Positions 1 to 8,757 of a stretch of 64,000 bases of DNA are shown piece after piece (position 1 is the first letter of the stretch; each line of letters starts with the position of its first letter). The translations under genes and the position numbers were made by a program. Source of the stretch: Paracoccus shandongensis (lineage in GTDB: Bacteria; Pseudomonadota; Alphaproteobacteria; Rhodobacterales; Rhodobacteraceae); the NCBI RefSeq assembly GCF_017315735.1, contig NZ_JAFLRK010000010.1, forward strand, positions 1 through 64,000. The letters run 5' to 3'. Below the pieces are notes generated by a model that was not told where the DNA came from, did not search any database, and was given only the letters and a program-made list of their open reading frames with translations.

Positions 1-1
1 G

Positions 2-1852
2 CTGGCGCTTGGCCTGGGGGGCGCCGCGGGCGTGGCCGCCGCGACGGCGGGCGCGGCATCGGCGGCGGAAGGCACGGGCGCGGTCGCGCCGGGACAGCTG
101 GATACCTATTACGGGTTCTGGTCGTCCGGCCAGACGGGCGAGATGCGGATCCTGGGCGTGCCGTCCATGCGCGAGCTGATGCGCGTGCCGGTGTTCAACC
201 GCTGTTCCGCGACCGGCTGGGGGCAGACCAACGAATCGCTGCGCATCCTGGAACGGTCGATGACCGACAAGACCCGCAAGATCCTGGCCGCCAACAACAA
301 GCGCATCCCCGACAACGGCGACTTGCACCACGTCCACATGTCCTTCACCGAGGGCAAGTATGACGGCCGTTACCTTTACATGAACGACAAGGCCAACACC
401 CGCGTGGCCCGCGTGCGCTGCGACGTGATGAAGGCCGACGCCATCCTGGAGGTGCCGAACGCGAAAAGCATCCACGGGTTGCGCCCGCAGAAATGGCCGC
501 GCACGAACTATGTCTTCTGCAATGGCGAGGACGAGGCGCCGCTGATCAACGACGGCTCGACCATGACGGACGTGTCCACCTATGTGAACATCTTCACCGC
601 CGTGGACGCCGACAAATGGGACGTGGCCTGGCAGGTGCAGGTGTCGGGCAACCTGGACAACTGCGACGCCGATTACGAAGGCAAATGGGCCTTCTCGACC
701 TCCTACAACTCGGAAATGGGCATGACCCTGGCCGAGATGACCGAGTCCGAGATGGACCACGTCGTCGTCTTCAACCTGGCCGAGATCGAGAAGGCCGTGG
801 CCGAGGGCCGGTATGAGGAGGTGAACGGCGTCAAGGTGCTGGACGGGCGCAAGGAAGCGAACAGCCCCTTCACCCGCTATATCCCCGTGGCGAACAACCC
901 GCATGGCTGCAACATGGCGCCCGACAAGAAGCACCTGTGCATCGGCGGCAAGCTGTCGCCCACGGTGACGGTGCTGGACGTGACCAGGTTCGACACCCTG
1001 TTCACGGAAAACGCCGATCCGCGCAGCGTGGTGGTGGCCGAACCGGAACTGGGCCTCGGGCCCCTTCACACCGCCTTTGACGGGCGCGGCAACGCCTATA
1101 CCTCGCTGTTCCTGGACAGCCAGGTCGTCAAGTGGAACATCGAGGACGCGATCCGCGCCTATGCCGGCGAACAGGTCGATCCGATCAAGGACAAGATCGA
1201 CGTGCAGTATCAGCCCGGCCACCTCAAGACCGTGATGGGCGAGACGCTGGACGCGCAGAACGACTGGATGGTCTGCCTGTGCAAGTTTTCCAAGGACCGC
1301 TTCCTGAACGTGGGGCCGCTGAAGCCGGAAAACGACCAGCTGATCGACATCTCGGGCGACAAGATGGTGCTGGTCCATGACGGCCCCACCTTTGCCGAAC
1401 CCCATGACGCGATCGCGGTCCATCCCTCGATCCTGTCGGGCATCAAGTCGGTCTGGGACCGCAACGACCCCATGTGGGCCGAAACCCGCAAGCAGGCCGA
1501 GGCCGACGGCGTCAACATCGACGACTGGGCCGACACGGTGATCCGCGACGGCAACAAGGTCCGCGTCTACATGACCAGCGTGGCGCCGAACTTTTCGCTG
1601 GAAAGCTTCACGGTCAAGGAAGGCGACGAGGTGACGGTGGTCATCACCAACCTGGACGAGATCGACGACCTGACCCACGGCTTCACCATGGGCAACCACA
1701 GCGTCGCGATGGAGATCAGCCCGCAGATGACATCGTCCGTCACCTTCGTGGCAGGCGCGCCGGGCGTTTACTGGTATTACTGCCAGTGGTTCTGCCACGC
1801 CCTGCACATGGAGATGCGCGGCCGCATGTTCGTCGAACCGAAGGCCGCCTGA
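2..1852 (+). CDS. nosZ: Nitrous-oxide reductase, 5'-truncated by window edge
   Basis: Reduces N2O to N2, the last step of denitrification, as a periplasmic copper enzyme. The frame is open from base 2, so the start codon and most of the Tat leader lie left of the window; the first visible residues are the Ala/Gly-rich tail of that leader. The CuZ beta-propeller domain starts with the His-rich DLHHVHMSF stretch (about 320-346). The C-terminal cupredoxin domain carries CuA ligands in [11 protein letters not shown] (about 1670-1702) and [12 protein letters not shown] (1781-1816). nosD starts 3 bases after the stop, so the genes are co-transcribed. Membership of the Tat-exported clade I is inferred from the leader remnant and the presence of nosX. 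Confidence 0.97.
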   Translation: MALGLGGAAGVAAATAGAASAAEGTGAVAPGQLDTYYGFWSSGQTGEMRILGVPSMRELMRVPVFNRCSATGWGQTNESLRILERSMTDKTRKILAANNKRIPDNGDLHHVHMSFTEGKYDGRYLYMNDKANTRVARVRCDVMKADAILEVPNAKSIHGLRPQKWPRTNYVFCNGEDEAPLINDGSTMTDVSTYVNIFTAVDADKWDVAWQVQVSGNLDNCDADYEGKWAFSTSYNSEMGMTLAEMTESEMDHVVVFNLAEIEKAVAEGRYEEVNGVKVLDGRKEANSPFTRYIPVANNPHGCNMAPDKKHLCIGGKLSPTVTVLDVTRFDTLFTENADPRSVVVAEPELGLGPLHTAFDGRGNAYTSLFLDSQVVKWNIEDAIRAYAGEQVDPIKDKIDVQYQPGHLKTVMGETLDAQNDWMVCLCKFSKDRFLNVGPLKPENDQLIDISGDKMVLVHDGPTFAEPHDAIAVHPSILSGIKSVWDRNDPMWAETRKQAEADGVNIDDWADTVIRDGNKVRVYMTSVAPNFSLESFTVKEGDEVTVVITNLDEIDDLTHGFTMGNHSVAMEISPQMTSSVTFVAGAPGVYWYYCQWFCHALHMEMRGRMFVEPKAA

Positions 1853-1855
1853 GCG

Positions 1856-3184
1856 ATGCGCGGGCTTGCCCTGATCCTTGGCCTGCTGTTCGCCCTGCCC
1901 GCCCTGGCGGCAGAGCATCGGGTCGCGCCGGGACCGGGCAGCCTGACTGACGCCATCGCCGGGGCGGCCCCCGGCGATGTGCTGGTGCTGACCGGCGGGG
2001 CCTATCCCGGCCCCGTCACCATCGACAAACCCCTGACCATCACCGGCCCCGAAGGCGCCGTGGTGGACGGCCAGGGCCAGGGAACGGTCATCACCATTGA
2101 CGCCCCCGACGTGGCGCTGCGGGGCTTCACCGTCACCGGGTCGGGGACGAAGAACGAAGACCTGGACGCGGGCGTGAAGATCCTGAAAGGGGCCGACCGC
2201 GCGCGGGTCGAGGGGCTGGTCCTGACCGACAACATGCACGGCATCGACGTGCATGGCGGGCGGGACGCGCAGGTGGTCCGGAACCGCATCACCGGGCGGC
2301 AGGATCCGCACATGAACCAGCGCGGCAACGGCATCTATGTCTGGAATAGCCCCGGCACGCTGCTGGACGGCAACGTGATCCGATACGGCCGCGACGGGAT
2401 CTTCTCGAACGCCAGCGCCTCCAGCATCTATCGCGGCAACATCATGCGCGACCTGCGCTTTGCCGTGCATTTTATGTATACCCGCAACACGGAAGTGTCG
2501 GACAACATCAGCATCGGCAACCACCTGGGCTTCGCGATCATGTTTTCGGATCGCGCGAAGATCCTGCGCAACCTCAGCCTGGGGGACCGGGAACACGGGC
2601 TGATGCTGAACTATGCCAACAATGCCGACGTGACCGGCAACCTGATCCGGGGCGGCACCAAGAAATGCCTGTTCATCTATAACGCGCACAAGAACCTGAT
2701 CTGGGACAACCGCTTCCAGGACTGCGGCATCGGCATCCACTTCACCGCCGGGTCCGAACGCAACGTGTTGACCGGAAACGCTTTTGTCGGAAACCGGGAA
2801 CAGGTGAAATACGTGGGCACCCGCTTCATGGAATGGAGCCACGAGGGCCGCGGCAACTTCTGGTCCGACCACCCGGCCTATGACCTGAACGGCGACGGGG
2901 TGGCCGACGGCACATACCGCCCCAACGACCTGATCGACCATATCCTGTGGTCGCAGCCCGCCGCCGCCCTTCTGACCGGATCCCCCGCCGTGCAGCTTGT
3001 CCGCTGGAGCCAGTCGAGCTTTCCCGCCACCCTGCCCGGCGGCGTCACCGACAGCCACCCGCTGATGCGCCCCCTGACCATTCCCGTCCCGTCCGACATC
3101 GAGGCCCAGGAGGCCGAGGTTGCCGGACGCTGGGCCAAAGGAACCTATGATGACATCGACCCTGACGATATCGCATCTCACTAA
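1856..3184 (+). CDS. nosD: NosD, periplasmic copper-maturation beta-helix protein
   Basis: Works with the NosFY ABC transporter in assembling the CuZ centre of NosZ. The 442-residue protein has a Sec signal peptide of about 18 residues (LALILGLLFALPALA). Long tandem right-handed beta-helix repeats follow (for example TGNLIRGG, VLTGNAFVGN), the CASH/NosD fold. The size is normal for the family. The start is set by the ATG 3 bases after the nosZ stop. The 3' end overlaps the start of nosF by 38 bases, which suggests translational coupling. The biochemical role (copper or sulfur delivery) is established only at family level. Confidence 0.95.
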   Translation: MRGLALILGLLFALPALAAEHRVAPGPGSLTDAIAGAAPGDVLVLTGGAYPGPVTIDKPLTITGPEGAVVDGQGQGTVITIDAPDVALRGFTVTGSGTKNEDLDAGVKILKGADRARVEGLVLTDNMHGIDVHGGRDAQVVRNRITGRQDPHMNQRGNGIYVWNSPGTLLDGNVIRYGRDGIFSNASASSIYRGNIMRDLRFAVHFMYTRNTEVSDNISIGNHLGFAIMFSDRAKILRNLSLGDREHGLMLNYANNADVTGNLIRGGTKKCLFIYNAHKNLIWDNRFQDCGIGIHFTAGSERNVLTGNAFVGNREQVKYVGTRFMEWSHEGRGNFWSDHPAYDLNGDGVADGTYRPNDLIDHILWSQPAAALLTGSPAVQLVRWSQSSFPATLPGGVTDSHPLMRPLTIPVPSDIEAQEAEVAGRWAKGTYDDIDPDDIASH

Positions 3185-4046
3185 GCGCTTTGCCGGGGTC
3201 GAGGCGCTGCGCGACGTGTCCCTGACGGTCGAACCCGGGCAGCGGGTGGCCCTGCTGGGCCACAACGGCGCGGGCAAGTCCACGATGATGAAGATCATCC
3301 TGGGCCTGATCCCCTTTGATGAAGGCACCGTCACGGTCTGCGGCGCGTCCCCCGGATCGGCTGCGGCCCGCGCCCAGGTGGCCTATCTGCCCGAAAACGC
3401 GGCCTTCCACCCGGCCCTGACGGGCGAGGAGCAGATCCGCCATTACCTGTCCCTGCGCGGCGAAAGCCCTGCGCAAGCGCTGGACCTGCTGGCCCGCGTG
3501 GGGCTGGCGGATGCTTTGAGGCGCCGCATCGGCACCTATTCCAAGGGGATGCGGCAGCGCGTGGGTCTGGCCCAAGCCCTGATCGGCAAGCCGCGCCTGC
3601 TGGTGCTGGACGAACCGACCTCGGGCCTCGATCCGGTGTCGCGGCGCGATTTCTATGCCCTGCTGGACGATCTGGCGGCGGGCGGCACGGCGATCCTGCT
3701 GTCCTCGCACGCCCTGACCGAGGTCGAGGCCCGCACCGACCGCATCCTGATCCTGGCGGCCGGGCGGCTGCGCGCCGAAGGGACGCTTTCCGACCTGCGC
3801 CGCAGCGCCGCCCTGCCGGTGGCGATCAGCGTGGCCCCGGCACCGGGGCAAAAGGCCGCGCTTGCCGCCGCCCTGCCCATGGCGCGCGCGAATGGCGACG
3901 GGCGGCTGCACCTGGACTGCCCGCAGGACGACAAGCTGGCCCTGCTGGCGCGCATCACCGGCTTGCCGCAGGTGGCGGATCTGGAGGTGATCCCGCCCAG
4001 CCTGGAAGACATCTATTCCCACTTCAGCCAAAGGGACGGGCAATGA
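3147..4046 (+). CDS. nosF: NosF, ABC transporter ATPase
   Basis: Cytoplasmic ATPase of the NosDFY system needed for NosZ copper-site maturation. The 299-residue protein shows Walker A GHNGAGKST near residue 37, the signature-like SKGMRQRVGLAQAL, Walker B LLVLDEPTSGLD and the H-loop SSHALTE. I chose ATG 3147 (MMTSTLTIS); AAAGGA sits just upstream at 3137-3142, and ATG 3150 is an equally spaced alternative. The open frame extends to TTG 3120, but that would add residues outside the ABC fold. The stop overlaps the nosY start as ATGA. Confidence 0.94.
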   Translation: MMTSTLTISHLTKRFAGVEALRDVSLTVEPGQRVALLGHNGAGKSTMMKIILGLIPFDEGTVTVCGASPGSAAARAQVAYLPENAAFHPALTGEEQIRHYLSLRGESPAQALDLLARVGLADALRRRIGTYSKGMRQRVGLAQALIGKPRLLVLDEPTSGLDPVSRRDFYALLDDLAAGGTAILLSSHALTEVEARTDRILILAAGRLRAEGTLSDLRRSAALPVAISVAPAPGQKAALAAALPMARANGDGRLHLDCPQDDKLALLARITGLPQVADLEVIPPSLEDIYSHFSQRDGQ

Positions 4047-4864
4047 ACCGCATCTGGTCCACCGCCGCCGTCGAATTCCGCATCGCCATGCGCAACCGCT
4101 GGGTCGCCATCGCCGTCCTGCTGATGGTGGTCTTTGCCCTGGTCCTGGCCGCCGCCGGGGCCGCGCCCACGGGCGACATCGGCGCCGACCGGCTGTCGGT
4201 GATCGTGGCCTCGCTGACCTCGCTCGCCGTCTATCTGGTGCCGCTGATCGCCCTGCTGATGAGCTTCGACGCCATCGCCGGAGAGGTCGAGCGCGGCACC
4301 CTGCCCCTGCTTCTGACCTATCCCGTCAGCCGCGCGCAGGTTCTGGCGGGCAAGCTCTTGGCGCATCTGGCGATCCTGACGCTGGCGGTTTGTGCCGGTT
4401 ATGGCGCGGCAGCGGCGGCGGCCTTCTGGATGGACCCGGCATCCGCCGCAGGCCTGCCCGCTTTGCTGCGTCTGGTCGCCAGTTCCGTCCTGCTGGGCGC
4501 GACCTTCCTGGGGGCGGGTTATGCGCTGTCCGCCCTGGCGCGTCGTCCGTCCGGTGCGGCGGGGCTGGCGGTCGGGCTGTGGCTAGGGGCGGTGGTGCTT
4601 TACGACCTGGTGCTGCTGGCGCTGGTCGTGTCGGACGGGGGCGGCGCGCTGACGACGCAGGCGCTGCCCGTCGCGCTGCTGGCGAACCCCGCCGATGCCT
4701 TCCGCCTGTTCAACCTGGCCGCCGCCGGGGCCAGCGCGGCGGCGGGCGGCATGGGCGGGGCCGCATCGGCCATCCCCCTGTGGCAATCGGCGCTGTCGGT
4801 GGCGCTGTGGCCCCTGCTGGCCCTGGGCCTTGCCATTGCCGCCTTCCGAAAGGTCACGCCATGA
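4043..4864 (+). CDS. nosY: NosY, ABC transporter permease
   Basis: Inner-membrane permease partner of NosF. The 273-residue protein starts with an amphipathic stretch (AVEFRIAMRNRW) and then shows about six hydrophobic segments, as in ABC-2-type permeases of the NosY family. The ATG overlaps the nosF stop by 4 bases (ATGA), and the stop overlaps the nosL start the same way. This tight coupling with nosF and nosL is the standard arrangement. The substrate exported or delivered is not visible in the sequence. Confidence 0.93.
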   Translation: MNRIWSTAAVEFRIAMRNRWVAIAVLLMVVFALVLAAAGAAPTGDIGADRLSVIVASLTSLAVYLVPLIALLMSFDAIAGEVERGTLPLLLTYPVSRAQVLAGKLLAHLAILTLAVCAGYGAAAAAAFWMDPASAAGLPALLRLVASSVLLGATFLGAGYALSALARRPSGAAGLAVGLWLGAVVLYDLVLLALVVSDGGGALTTQALPVALLANPADAFRLFNLAAAGASAAAGGMGGAASAIPLWQSALSVALWPLLALGLAIAAFRKVTP

Positions 4865-5430
4865 AACCTGTGCTGATCCTGGCCCTGTGCCTGTCCCTCG
4901 CCGCCTGCAAGCCCGAGGTTGCCCAGGACACGACCCCCGTCGAACTGACCGCCGAGACGCTGGGCCATTTCTGCCAGATGAACCTGCTGGAACATCCCGG
5001 CCCCAAGGCGCAGGTCCATCTGGAGGGGATGCCGGGCACGCCCCTGTTCTTCAGCCAGGTTCGCGACGCCATCGCCTATGCCCGCCTGCCCGAACAAAGC
5101 CATCCGATTTTAGCCATTCAAGTCAATGACATGGCTGTCCTGGGCGCCACATGGGAGGTTCCGGGCCGCGGCAACTGGATCGACGCCGACGACGCCTTCT
5201 TCGTCTTGGGCTCCGCGCGCGAAGGCGGCATGGGCGCCCCCGAGGCCGTGCCCTTCGGCACCCGCGAGGCGGCGGAGGCCTTTGCCGCGCAGGAAGGCGG
5301 CACCGTGATGCGCCTGTCCCAGATCCCCGACGACCTGGTCCTGACGCCCGAGGAGACCGCGCCTGCCGACACCGCCCCCGACGCCGATTTCGAAAACCGC
5401 CTGCGCGCCCTGTCGCGCCCAGAGGGATAA
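4861..5430 (+). CDS. nosL: NosL, outer-membrane copper chaperone lipoprotein
   Basis: A 189-residue lipoprotein that supplies Cu(I) to apo-NosZ in the periplasm. The N-terminus has a type II signal with lipobox LSLAAC, so the mature protein would start at Cys18. The C-x-M motif expected for copper binding is present as FCQMNLLEH, where many homologues have CGM. The ATG overlaps the nosY stop (ATGA). The acidic C-terminal tail (PEETAPADTAPDADFE) is longer than the fold needs and is probably disordered. Confidence 0.92.
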   Translation: MKPVLILALCLSLAACKPEVAQDTTPVELTAETLGHFCQMNLLEHPGPKAQVHLEGMPGTPLFFSQVRDAIAYARLPEQSHPILAIQVNDMAVLGATWEVPGRGNWIDADDAFFVLGSAREGGMGAPEAVPFGTREAAEAFAAQEGGTVMRLSQIPDDLVLTPEETAPADTAPDADFENRLRALSRPEG

Positions 5431-5433
5431 GCC

Positions 5434-6327
5434 ATGACCCTGACCCGCCGCCGTTTCCTGACCATTTCCGCCACCGCCGCCTGCCTGCCCGGCGCGCTGG
5501 CCGCTGCGCCCCGCTACTGGACGGGCCAGGCGCTTGGCGCACGGGCCTCGATCCGGCTGGACCACCCCGACGCGCCCGCGATCACCGCCCGCTGCCTGGC
5601 CGAGATCGACCGGCTGGAAAACATCCTGTCGCTGTATCGTGCGGACAGCGCCCTGTCCCGGCTGAACCGCACGGGCCGCCTGGACGCCCCGCCCTTCGAG
5701 CTGCTGGACTGCCTGTCGCAGGCGGGGGCCGTGCATCGCGCCAGCGGCGGCGCCTTCGACGTGACGCTGCAACCCTTGTGGGCCTTGTGGGCCGAGGCTG
5801 CGGTCCAGGGCCGCCGCCCCACGCCCGCCGAACGCGACGCGGCGCTGGCCCTTGCGGGGTGGGACCGCGTGGACCTGTCCCCCCAGGTCATCACCCTGGC
5901 CCCCGGCATGGCGCTGACGCTGAACGGCATCGGCCAGGGCTATGTGGCCGACCGCGTGGCCGCCCTGCTGGAGGCCGAGGGCCTGACCGACATTCTGATC
6001 GACACGGGCGAGATGCGCGCCCTGGGCATCCGCCCCTGGCCGGTGCGCACCGCAGGCGGCAGCCTTCCCCTGTCGGCGCGGGCGCTGGCAACCTCGGCCC
6101 CGCGCGGGACGTGTTTCGACGCGGGCGGACGGGACGGGCATATCCTCGATCCGCGCACGGGCGGTCCGGTGGCGTCGCCCTGGGCCTCCGTGTCGGTATC
6201 CGCCCCAAGCGCCGCGTTGGCCGATGCGCTGTCCACGGCGGCCTGCCTGACCCCGGACCAAGCGGGGCTGGAAGCCCTCATCGCCGCCTTCCCCGCCGCC
6301 CGGCTGGAGGACGTGCGCCCCGCCTGA
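5434..6327 (+). CDS. nosX: NosX, ApbE-family FMN transferase
   Basis: Flavin transferase that covalently attaches FMN to threonine, in this setting to the NosR electron-transfer protein. The 297-residue protein begins with a twin-arginine leader (TRRRFLTIS then a hydrophobic stretch), placing it in the periplasm. ApbE motifs seen are GAFDVTLQPLW, LNGIGQGYVADRV and DTGEMRALG. It starts 3 bases after nosL and closes the operon. Association of NosX with alphaproteobacterial nos operons is established; the target NosR would lie left of the window. Confidence 0.92.
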   Translation: MTLTRRRFLTISATAACLPGALAAAPRYWTGQALGARASIRLDHPDAPAITARCLAEIDRLENILSLYRADSALSRLNRTGRLDAPPFELLDCLSQAGAVHRASGGAFDVTLQPLWALWAEAAVQGRRPTPAERDAALALAGWDRVDLSPQVITLAPGMALTLNGIGQGYVADRVAALLEAEGLTDILIDTGEMRALGIRPWPVRTAGGSLPLSARALATSAPRGTCFDAGGRDGHILDPRTGGPVASPWASVSVSAPSAALADALSTAACLTPDQAGLEALIAAFPAARLEDVRPA

Positions 6328-6541
6328 GACCCCTGCCGGTCAGCCTTGAGCACTAGCGGCGGGCCGGGCGACGGCCCCCCGTTCGCGCCAGGCCGCTCAT
6401 CCGGACCTTGCCGCTTGCCATAGCTTTGCCCCGCTGCTGGTCCCGCTGGATGAGGATCAGGCCGAGCACGCGGCCCTTCGGAAACCCTGCCGCTGTTCGA
6501 GACGCTGGCCCAAGGGCGAAAGCCCCCTGCCCCGGCCCGCA

Positions 6542-6561
6542 AAGTTGACAGCTGTCAACTT
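6542..6561. promoter_or_regulatory. parS: parS-like palindrome downstream of repC
   Basis: AAGTTGACAGCTGTCAACTT is a perfect 20-bp palindrome. Its 16-bp core (6544-6559) fits the repABC centromere consensus GTTNNNNGCNNNNAAC. The same core recurs at 7718-7733. Its last base is the first base of the repC stop codon. Binding by RepB is inferred from family knowledge. Confidence 0.88.
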
Positions 6562-7670
6562 CATCCCCGCGCCATGCCGTTGCCGCGCAACAGCGCCAGG
6601 ACCATCGGTCCGGCCCGGAAATCCTCGGTCAGCGACAGGCAGCGCAGATAGGCCCCGGGGTTTCGGATCCGGCCGAACCGCTGCAGGATGCAGGCCAGGG
6701 CAATGCTGGCCGTCCGGTCCCCCAGCCGTTGCCGGGCGAACAGCCAGGTTTCGGCGGTGATGCCCAGCATCGGGCGTAGGAACTCGGCCAGGCGGGACAG
6801 ATCGTGCCAGCTTCGCACGGGCTCCGCCGCATAAGGCATGATGTCGGGCGCGGCTTCCAGTACCAGGGACAGCGGCAGCGTTTCGGGGTCTTCCTGCTTC
6901 TCGGCCCCTTCAGATTCAGGATGATCAGAGTCTGTATTATGATGGTGCCGCTCATTTCGGGCGTCATTGCCGCTCATTTCTGGCGCAGGATGGGGGGCTG
7001 CCATCTCGGCCAGCAGCTGCCGCAGCGAGGTCTCGATCTCCGACAGCGCGGCCAGGTTCAGCTTGCGGCGCAGAAGCATCCGCAGGTCCGCCAGCCGGGC
7101 ATGATGGTCTCCGGCGTCCGCAAAGCCGGGCAGGGCGGCGATGTCGCGCAGCAGCAGGACAATGGTCTGGCGCGTCCGCCGCAGCAGGCGCGCGGCTTGC
7201 AGGGCGGCCTCGCCTGCCTCGCGGATCTCGGCTGCGCGGCGCAGCATGGGCGCAAGGTCGAAGCCGAAGACGCGGTCGATCCGGCCCTGACCGTCGCGCG
7301 TCACGAAGCGCTTGCCGTTGGGGCTGTCCTGGCGGCGGATCATCCCGGCCTCGACCAGGGCGGCAAGGTGGCGGCGCAGCGTGCTTTCCGGCATCCCGTG
7401 CAGCCGATCCGACAGGCTGGCGTTCGACGGAAACACCGTCAGCGCGCCTTCGCGCAACTCTCGCGCGGGATGAAAGGACAGCAGCGCCGACAGGACCGAC
7501 AGGTTCCGGTCGGTCAGGCCAAAGGCCTCGCGGCCCGTCGTCAGGTCGCGCAGGATGGTCCATTTGTCGGTGGCAGGGGCCGAATCAGGGGCGGCCGCCA
7601 GGGCCTGCCCGGCCAGCAGGCCAGCCGGAACGGGCCGCCGCCCGCAAGACGTCGTTGAAATATGCCTCAT
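6561..7670 (-). CDS. repC: Replication initiator RepC
   Basis: Initiator protein of a repABC replicon, which in this family binds an origin lying inside its own gene. The 369-residue protein has the family N-terminus MRHISTT-CGRRPV, a winged-helix region (FPSNASLSDRLHGMPESTLRRHLAALVEAG as separate helices) and the conserved C-terminal GRIRNPGAYLRCL. I chose ATG 7670; an in-frame GTG at 7682 would add four residues and cannot be excluded. The segment around residues 235-260 (His/Asn/Asp-rich) coincides with a locally AT-rich, repeat-bearing stretch. Expression is probably limited by the antisense RNA in the repB-repC gap. Confidence 0.95.
   Translation of the reverse strand: MRHISTTSCGRRPVPAGLLAGQALAAAPDSAPATDKWTILRDLTTGREAFGLTDRNLSVLSALLSFHPARELREGALTVFPSNASLSDRLHGMPESTLRRHLAALVEAGMIRRQDSPNGKRFVTRDGQGRIDRVFGFDLAPMLRRAAEIREAGEAALQAARLLRRTRQTIVLLLRDIAALPGFADAGDHHARLADLRMLLRRKLNLAALSEIETSLRQLLAEMAAPHPAPEMSGNDARNERHHHNTDSDHPESEGAEKQEDPETLPLSLVLEAAPDIMPYAAEPVRSWHDLSRLAEFLRPMLGITAETWLFARQRLGDRTASIALACILQRFGRIRNPGAYLRCLSLTEDFRAGPMVLALLRGNGMARG
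6900..6985. other. oriV: Candidate origin region inside repC (AT-rich, direct repeat)
   Basis: This is the most AT-rich part of repC. It contains an exact 13-base direct repeat, TGCCGCTCATTTC, at 6946-6958 and 6968-6980 (period 22). repABC origins are known to lie within repC, in an AT-rich segment. The repeat and composition are seen directly; origin function is inferred. Confidence 0.5.
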
Positions 7671-7717
7671 TCGTGATGTCACAAGGCAAAGGAATGGCCT
7701 TCGCCGGAACCGACGCT

Positions 7718-7733
7718 GTTGACAGCTGTCAAC
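7718..7733. promoter_or_regulatory. parS: parS-like palindrome between repC and repB
   Basis: GTTGACAGCTGTCAAC is a second exact copy of the 16-bp palindrome found after repC. Palindromes of this form in repABC intergenic regions act as partition sites bound by RepB. Here the palindrome also contains TTGACA, which serves as a perfect -35 box for the plus-strand antisense RNA promoter. Confidence 0.88.
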
Positions 7734-7748
7734 TGAAGCCGCTATCTT
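7719..7748 (+). promoter_or_regulatory. Promoter of the counter-transcribed RNA
   Basis: TTGACA at 7719-7724 and TATCTT at 7743-7748 are separated by 18 bases on the plus strand, pointing away from repC and against the repABC transcript. Transcription would begin near 7755. Confidence 0.65.
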
Positions 7749-7754
7749 CGAGGT

Positions 7755-7806
7755 GCTAGATCGAGAGAACGGCCCTTTGGGATGTCATGTCCTGGGGGGC
7801 TTTTCT
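7755..7806 (+). ncRNA. Counter-transcribed antisense RNA (incA-type ctRNA)
   Basis: repABC plasmids encode a short RNA of roughly 50-60 nt between repB and repC, antisense to the mRNA, that represses repC and sets copy number and incompatibility. Here a sigma70-like promoter is followed about 50 bases later by a GC-rich hairpin (GGCCC at 7771-7775 pairing with GGGGGC at 7795-7800, plus an inner GGGA/TCC) and TTTTCTTTT at 7801-7809. That predicts a transcript of about 52 nt. Position, orientation, length and terminator all match the family; exact ends are estimates. Confidence 0.75.
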
Positions 7807-7809
7807 TTT
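7771..7809 (+). terminator. Rho-independent terminator of the ctRNA
   Basis: A GGCCC...GGGGGC hairpin followed directly by TTTTCTTTT on the plus strand. In this RNA family the terminator hairpin is also the element that contacts the target mRNA. Confidence 0.65.
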
Positions 7810-7848
7810 GCCGTCCTGTGCCTCCTTGGTTGCTTGCGTGTGTCGTTC

Positions 7849-8757
7849 CTACCGGCGGCTTTCCAGCCAGTCTCGGTGAACCTCTGCCAGGTGATCGACC
7901 AGCCAGTCCGCGAAATTGCGGCCCTCGCCCTCCAGTTCGATCACCGTTCTTGTCTTGCCGCGCCGCACCTGGCCGATGGTCCGGCCATCGGCGGCCTGCA
8001 AGGGCTGCGCGGCGGGCCGGGCCGGGGGGGCGCTCAGCGCCCCCAGAACGGCGGCAAAGCGCGCGTCCGAGTCCGCCCCTTGCGCCAGCGGCAGCAGATC
8101 GGCGACCGCCCGGCCCTCGGCCTTCTGCGCAAGCGCCAGCCAGCGGTCCCGGCCCGCCGAGGGGGCGGCGCCGATGGCGCGGATCAGCGCCTCGGGCAGG
8201 GCGTCGATCACCGACAACATGCGCGAGATCACCGTCTTGTCGATGGACAGCGCGTCGCAGACCAGCTTGCGGTCATAGCCCGCGGCGACCATCTGCCGGG
8301 CGAAATTCGCCTTCTCGATAAAGCTCAGATCCTTGCGGGCCGAGTTTTCCTGCCCCTGCGCCACCACCAGTTCGCGGTCGTTCAGGCTGCGGACCATCGC
8401 CTTGACGGGCATCCCCAGCCTGCGCATCGCCGCAACCCGGCGGCGGCCGAAGACCACGTCATAGCGCCCCTCGATCTTGGGCGAATGGCGCAGCAGCACC
8501 GGCACCTGCTGGCCATAGTCCCGGATCGAGGCCATCAGCGCCTCGATCCCCTGGCGGTCCTCGTCCAGGCGGTCGTCGAACCCGGCCTGGTCGATCAGGT
8601 CGGCGGGAACCTCGATGATGGCGCGGTTCTTCAGTTCGCTGATGGATTTCGACACCGCGCCGATGGCGCCGCGGTCGGACCGGGGTAGGGGCGGGCGGGC
8701 GTCCTCGGGCGCGGGGGGCGCGGCCATCAGGTTCTTGAGCAGATCCTTGCGTGCCAT
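7849..8757 (-). CDS. repB: Plasmid partition protein RepB (ParB family)
   Basis: Centromere-binding partition protein of 302 residues. The order is typical: a basic N-terminus (MARKDLLKNLM) for contact with RepA, a ParB nuclease-like domain from about residue 50 with GRRRVAAMRRLGMPV, then the ENSARKDLSFIEKANFA region leading into a helix-turn-helix (LVCDALSIDKTVISRML) that should read the GTTNNNNGCNNNNAAC sites. The start codon overlaps the repA stop by one base, so the two genes are translationally coupled. Confidence 0.95.
   Translation of the reverse strand: MARKDLLKNLMAAPPAPEDARPPLPRSDRGAIGAVSKSISELKNRAIIEVPADLIDQAGFDDRLDEDRQGIEALMASIRDYGQQVPVLLRHSPKIEGRYDVVFGRRRVAAMRRLGMPVKAMVRSLNDRELVVAQGQENSARKDLSFIEKANFARQMVAAGYDRKLVCDALSIDKTVISRMLSVIDALPEALIRAIGAAPSAGRDRWLALAQKAEGRAVADLLPLAQGADSDARFAAVLGALSAPPARPAAQPLQAADGRTIGQVRRGKTRTVIELEGEGRNFADWLVDHLAEVHRDWLESRR

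Noticed and set aside
6328..6541. Possible short gene between nosX and repC
   Set aside because: A stretch near 6450-6540 reads ETLPLFETLAQGRKPPAPARK in one frame, but there is no start codon, ribosome site or family I can name. It may be an old gene end and was not listed.
6545..6570. Promoter reading from the palindrome after repC
   Set aside because: TTGACA is present inside the palindrome, but no -10-like hexamer occurs at 16-18 bases on either side, unlike the copy at 7718.
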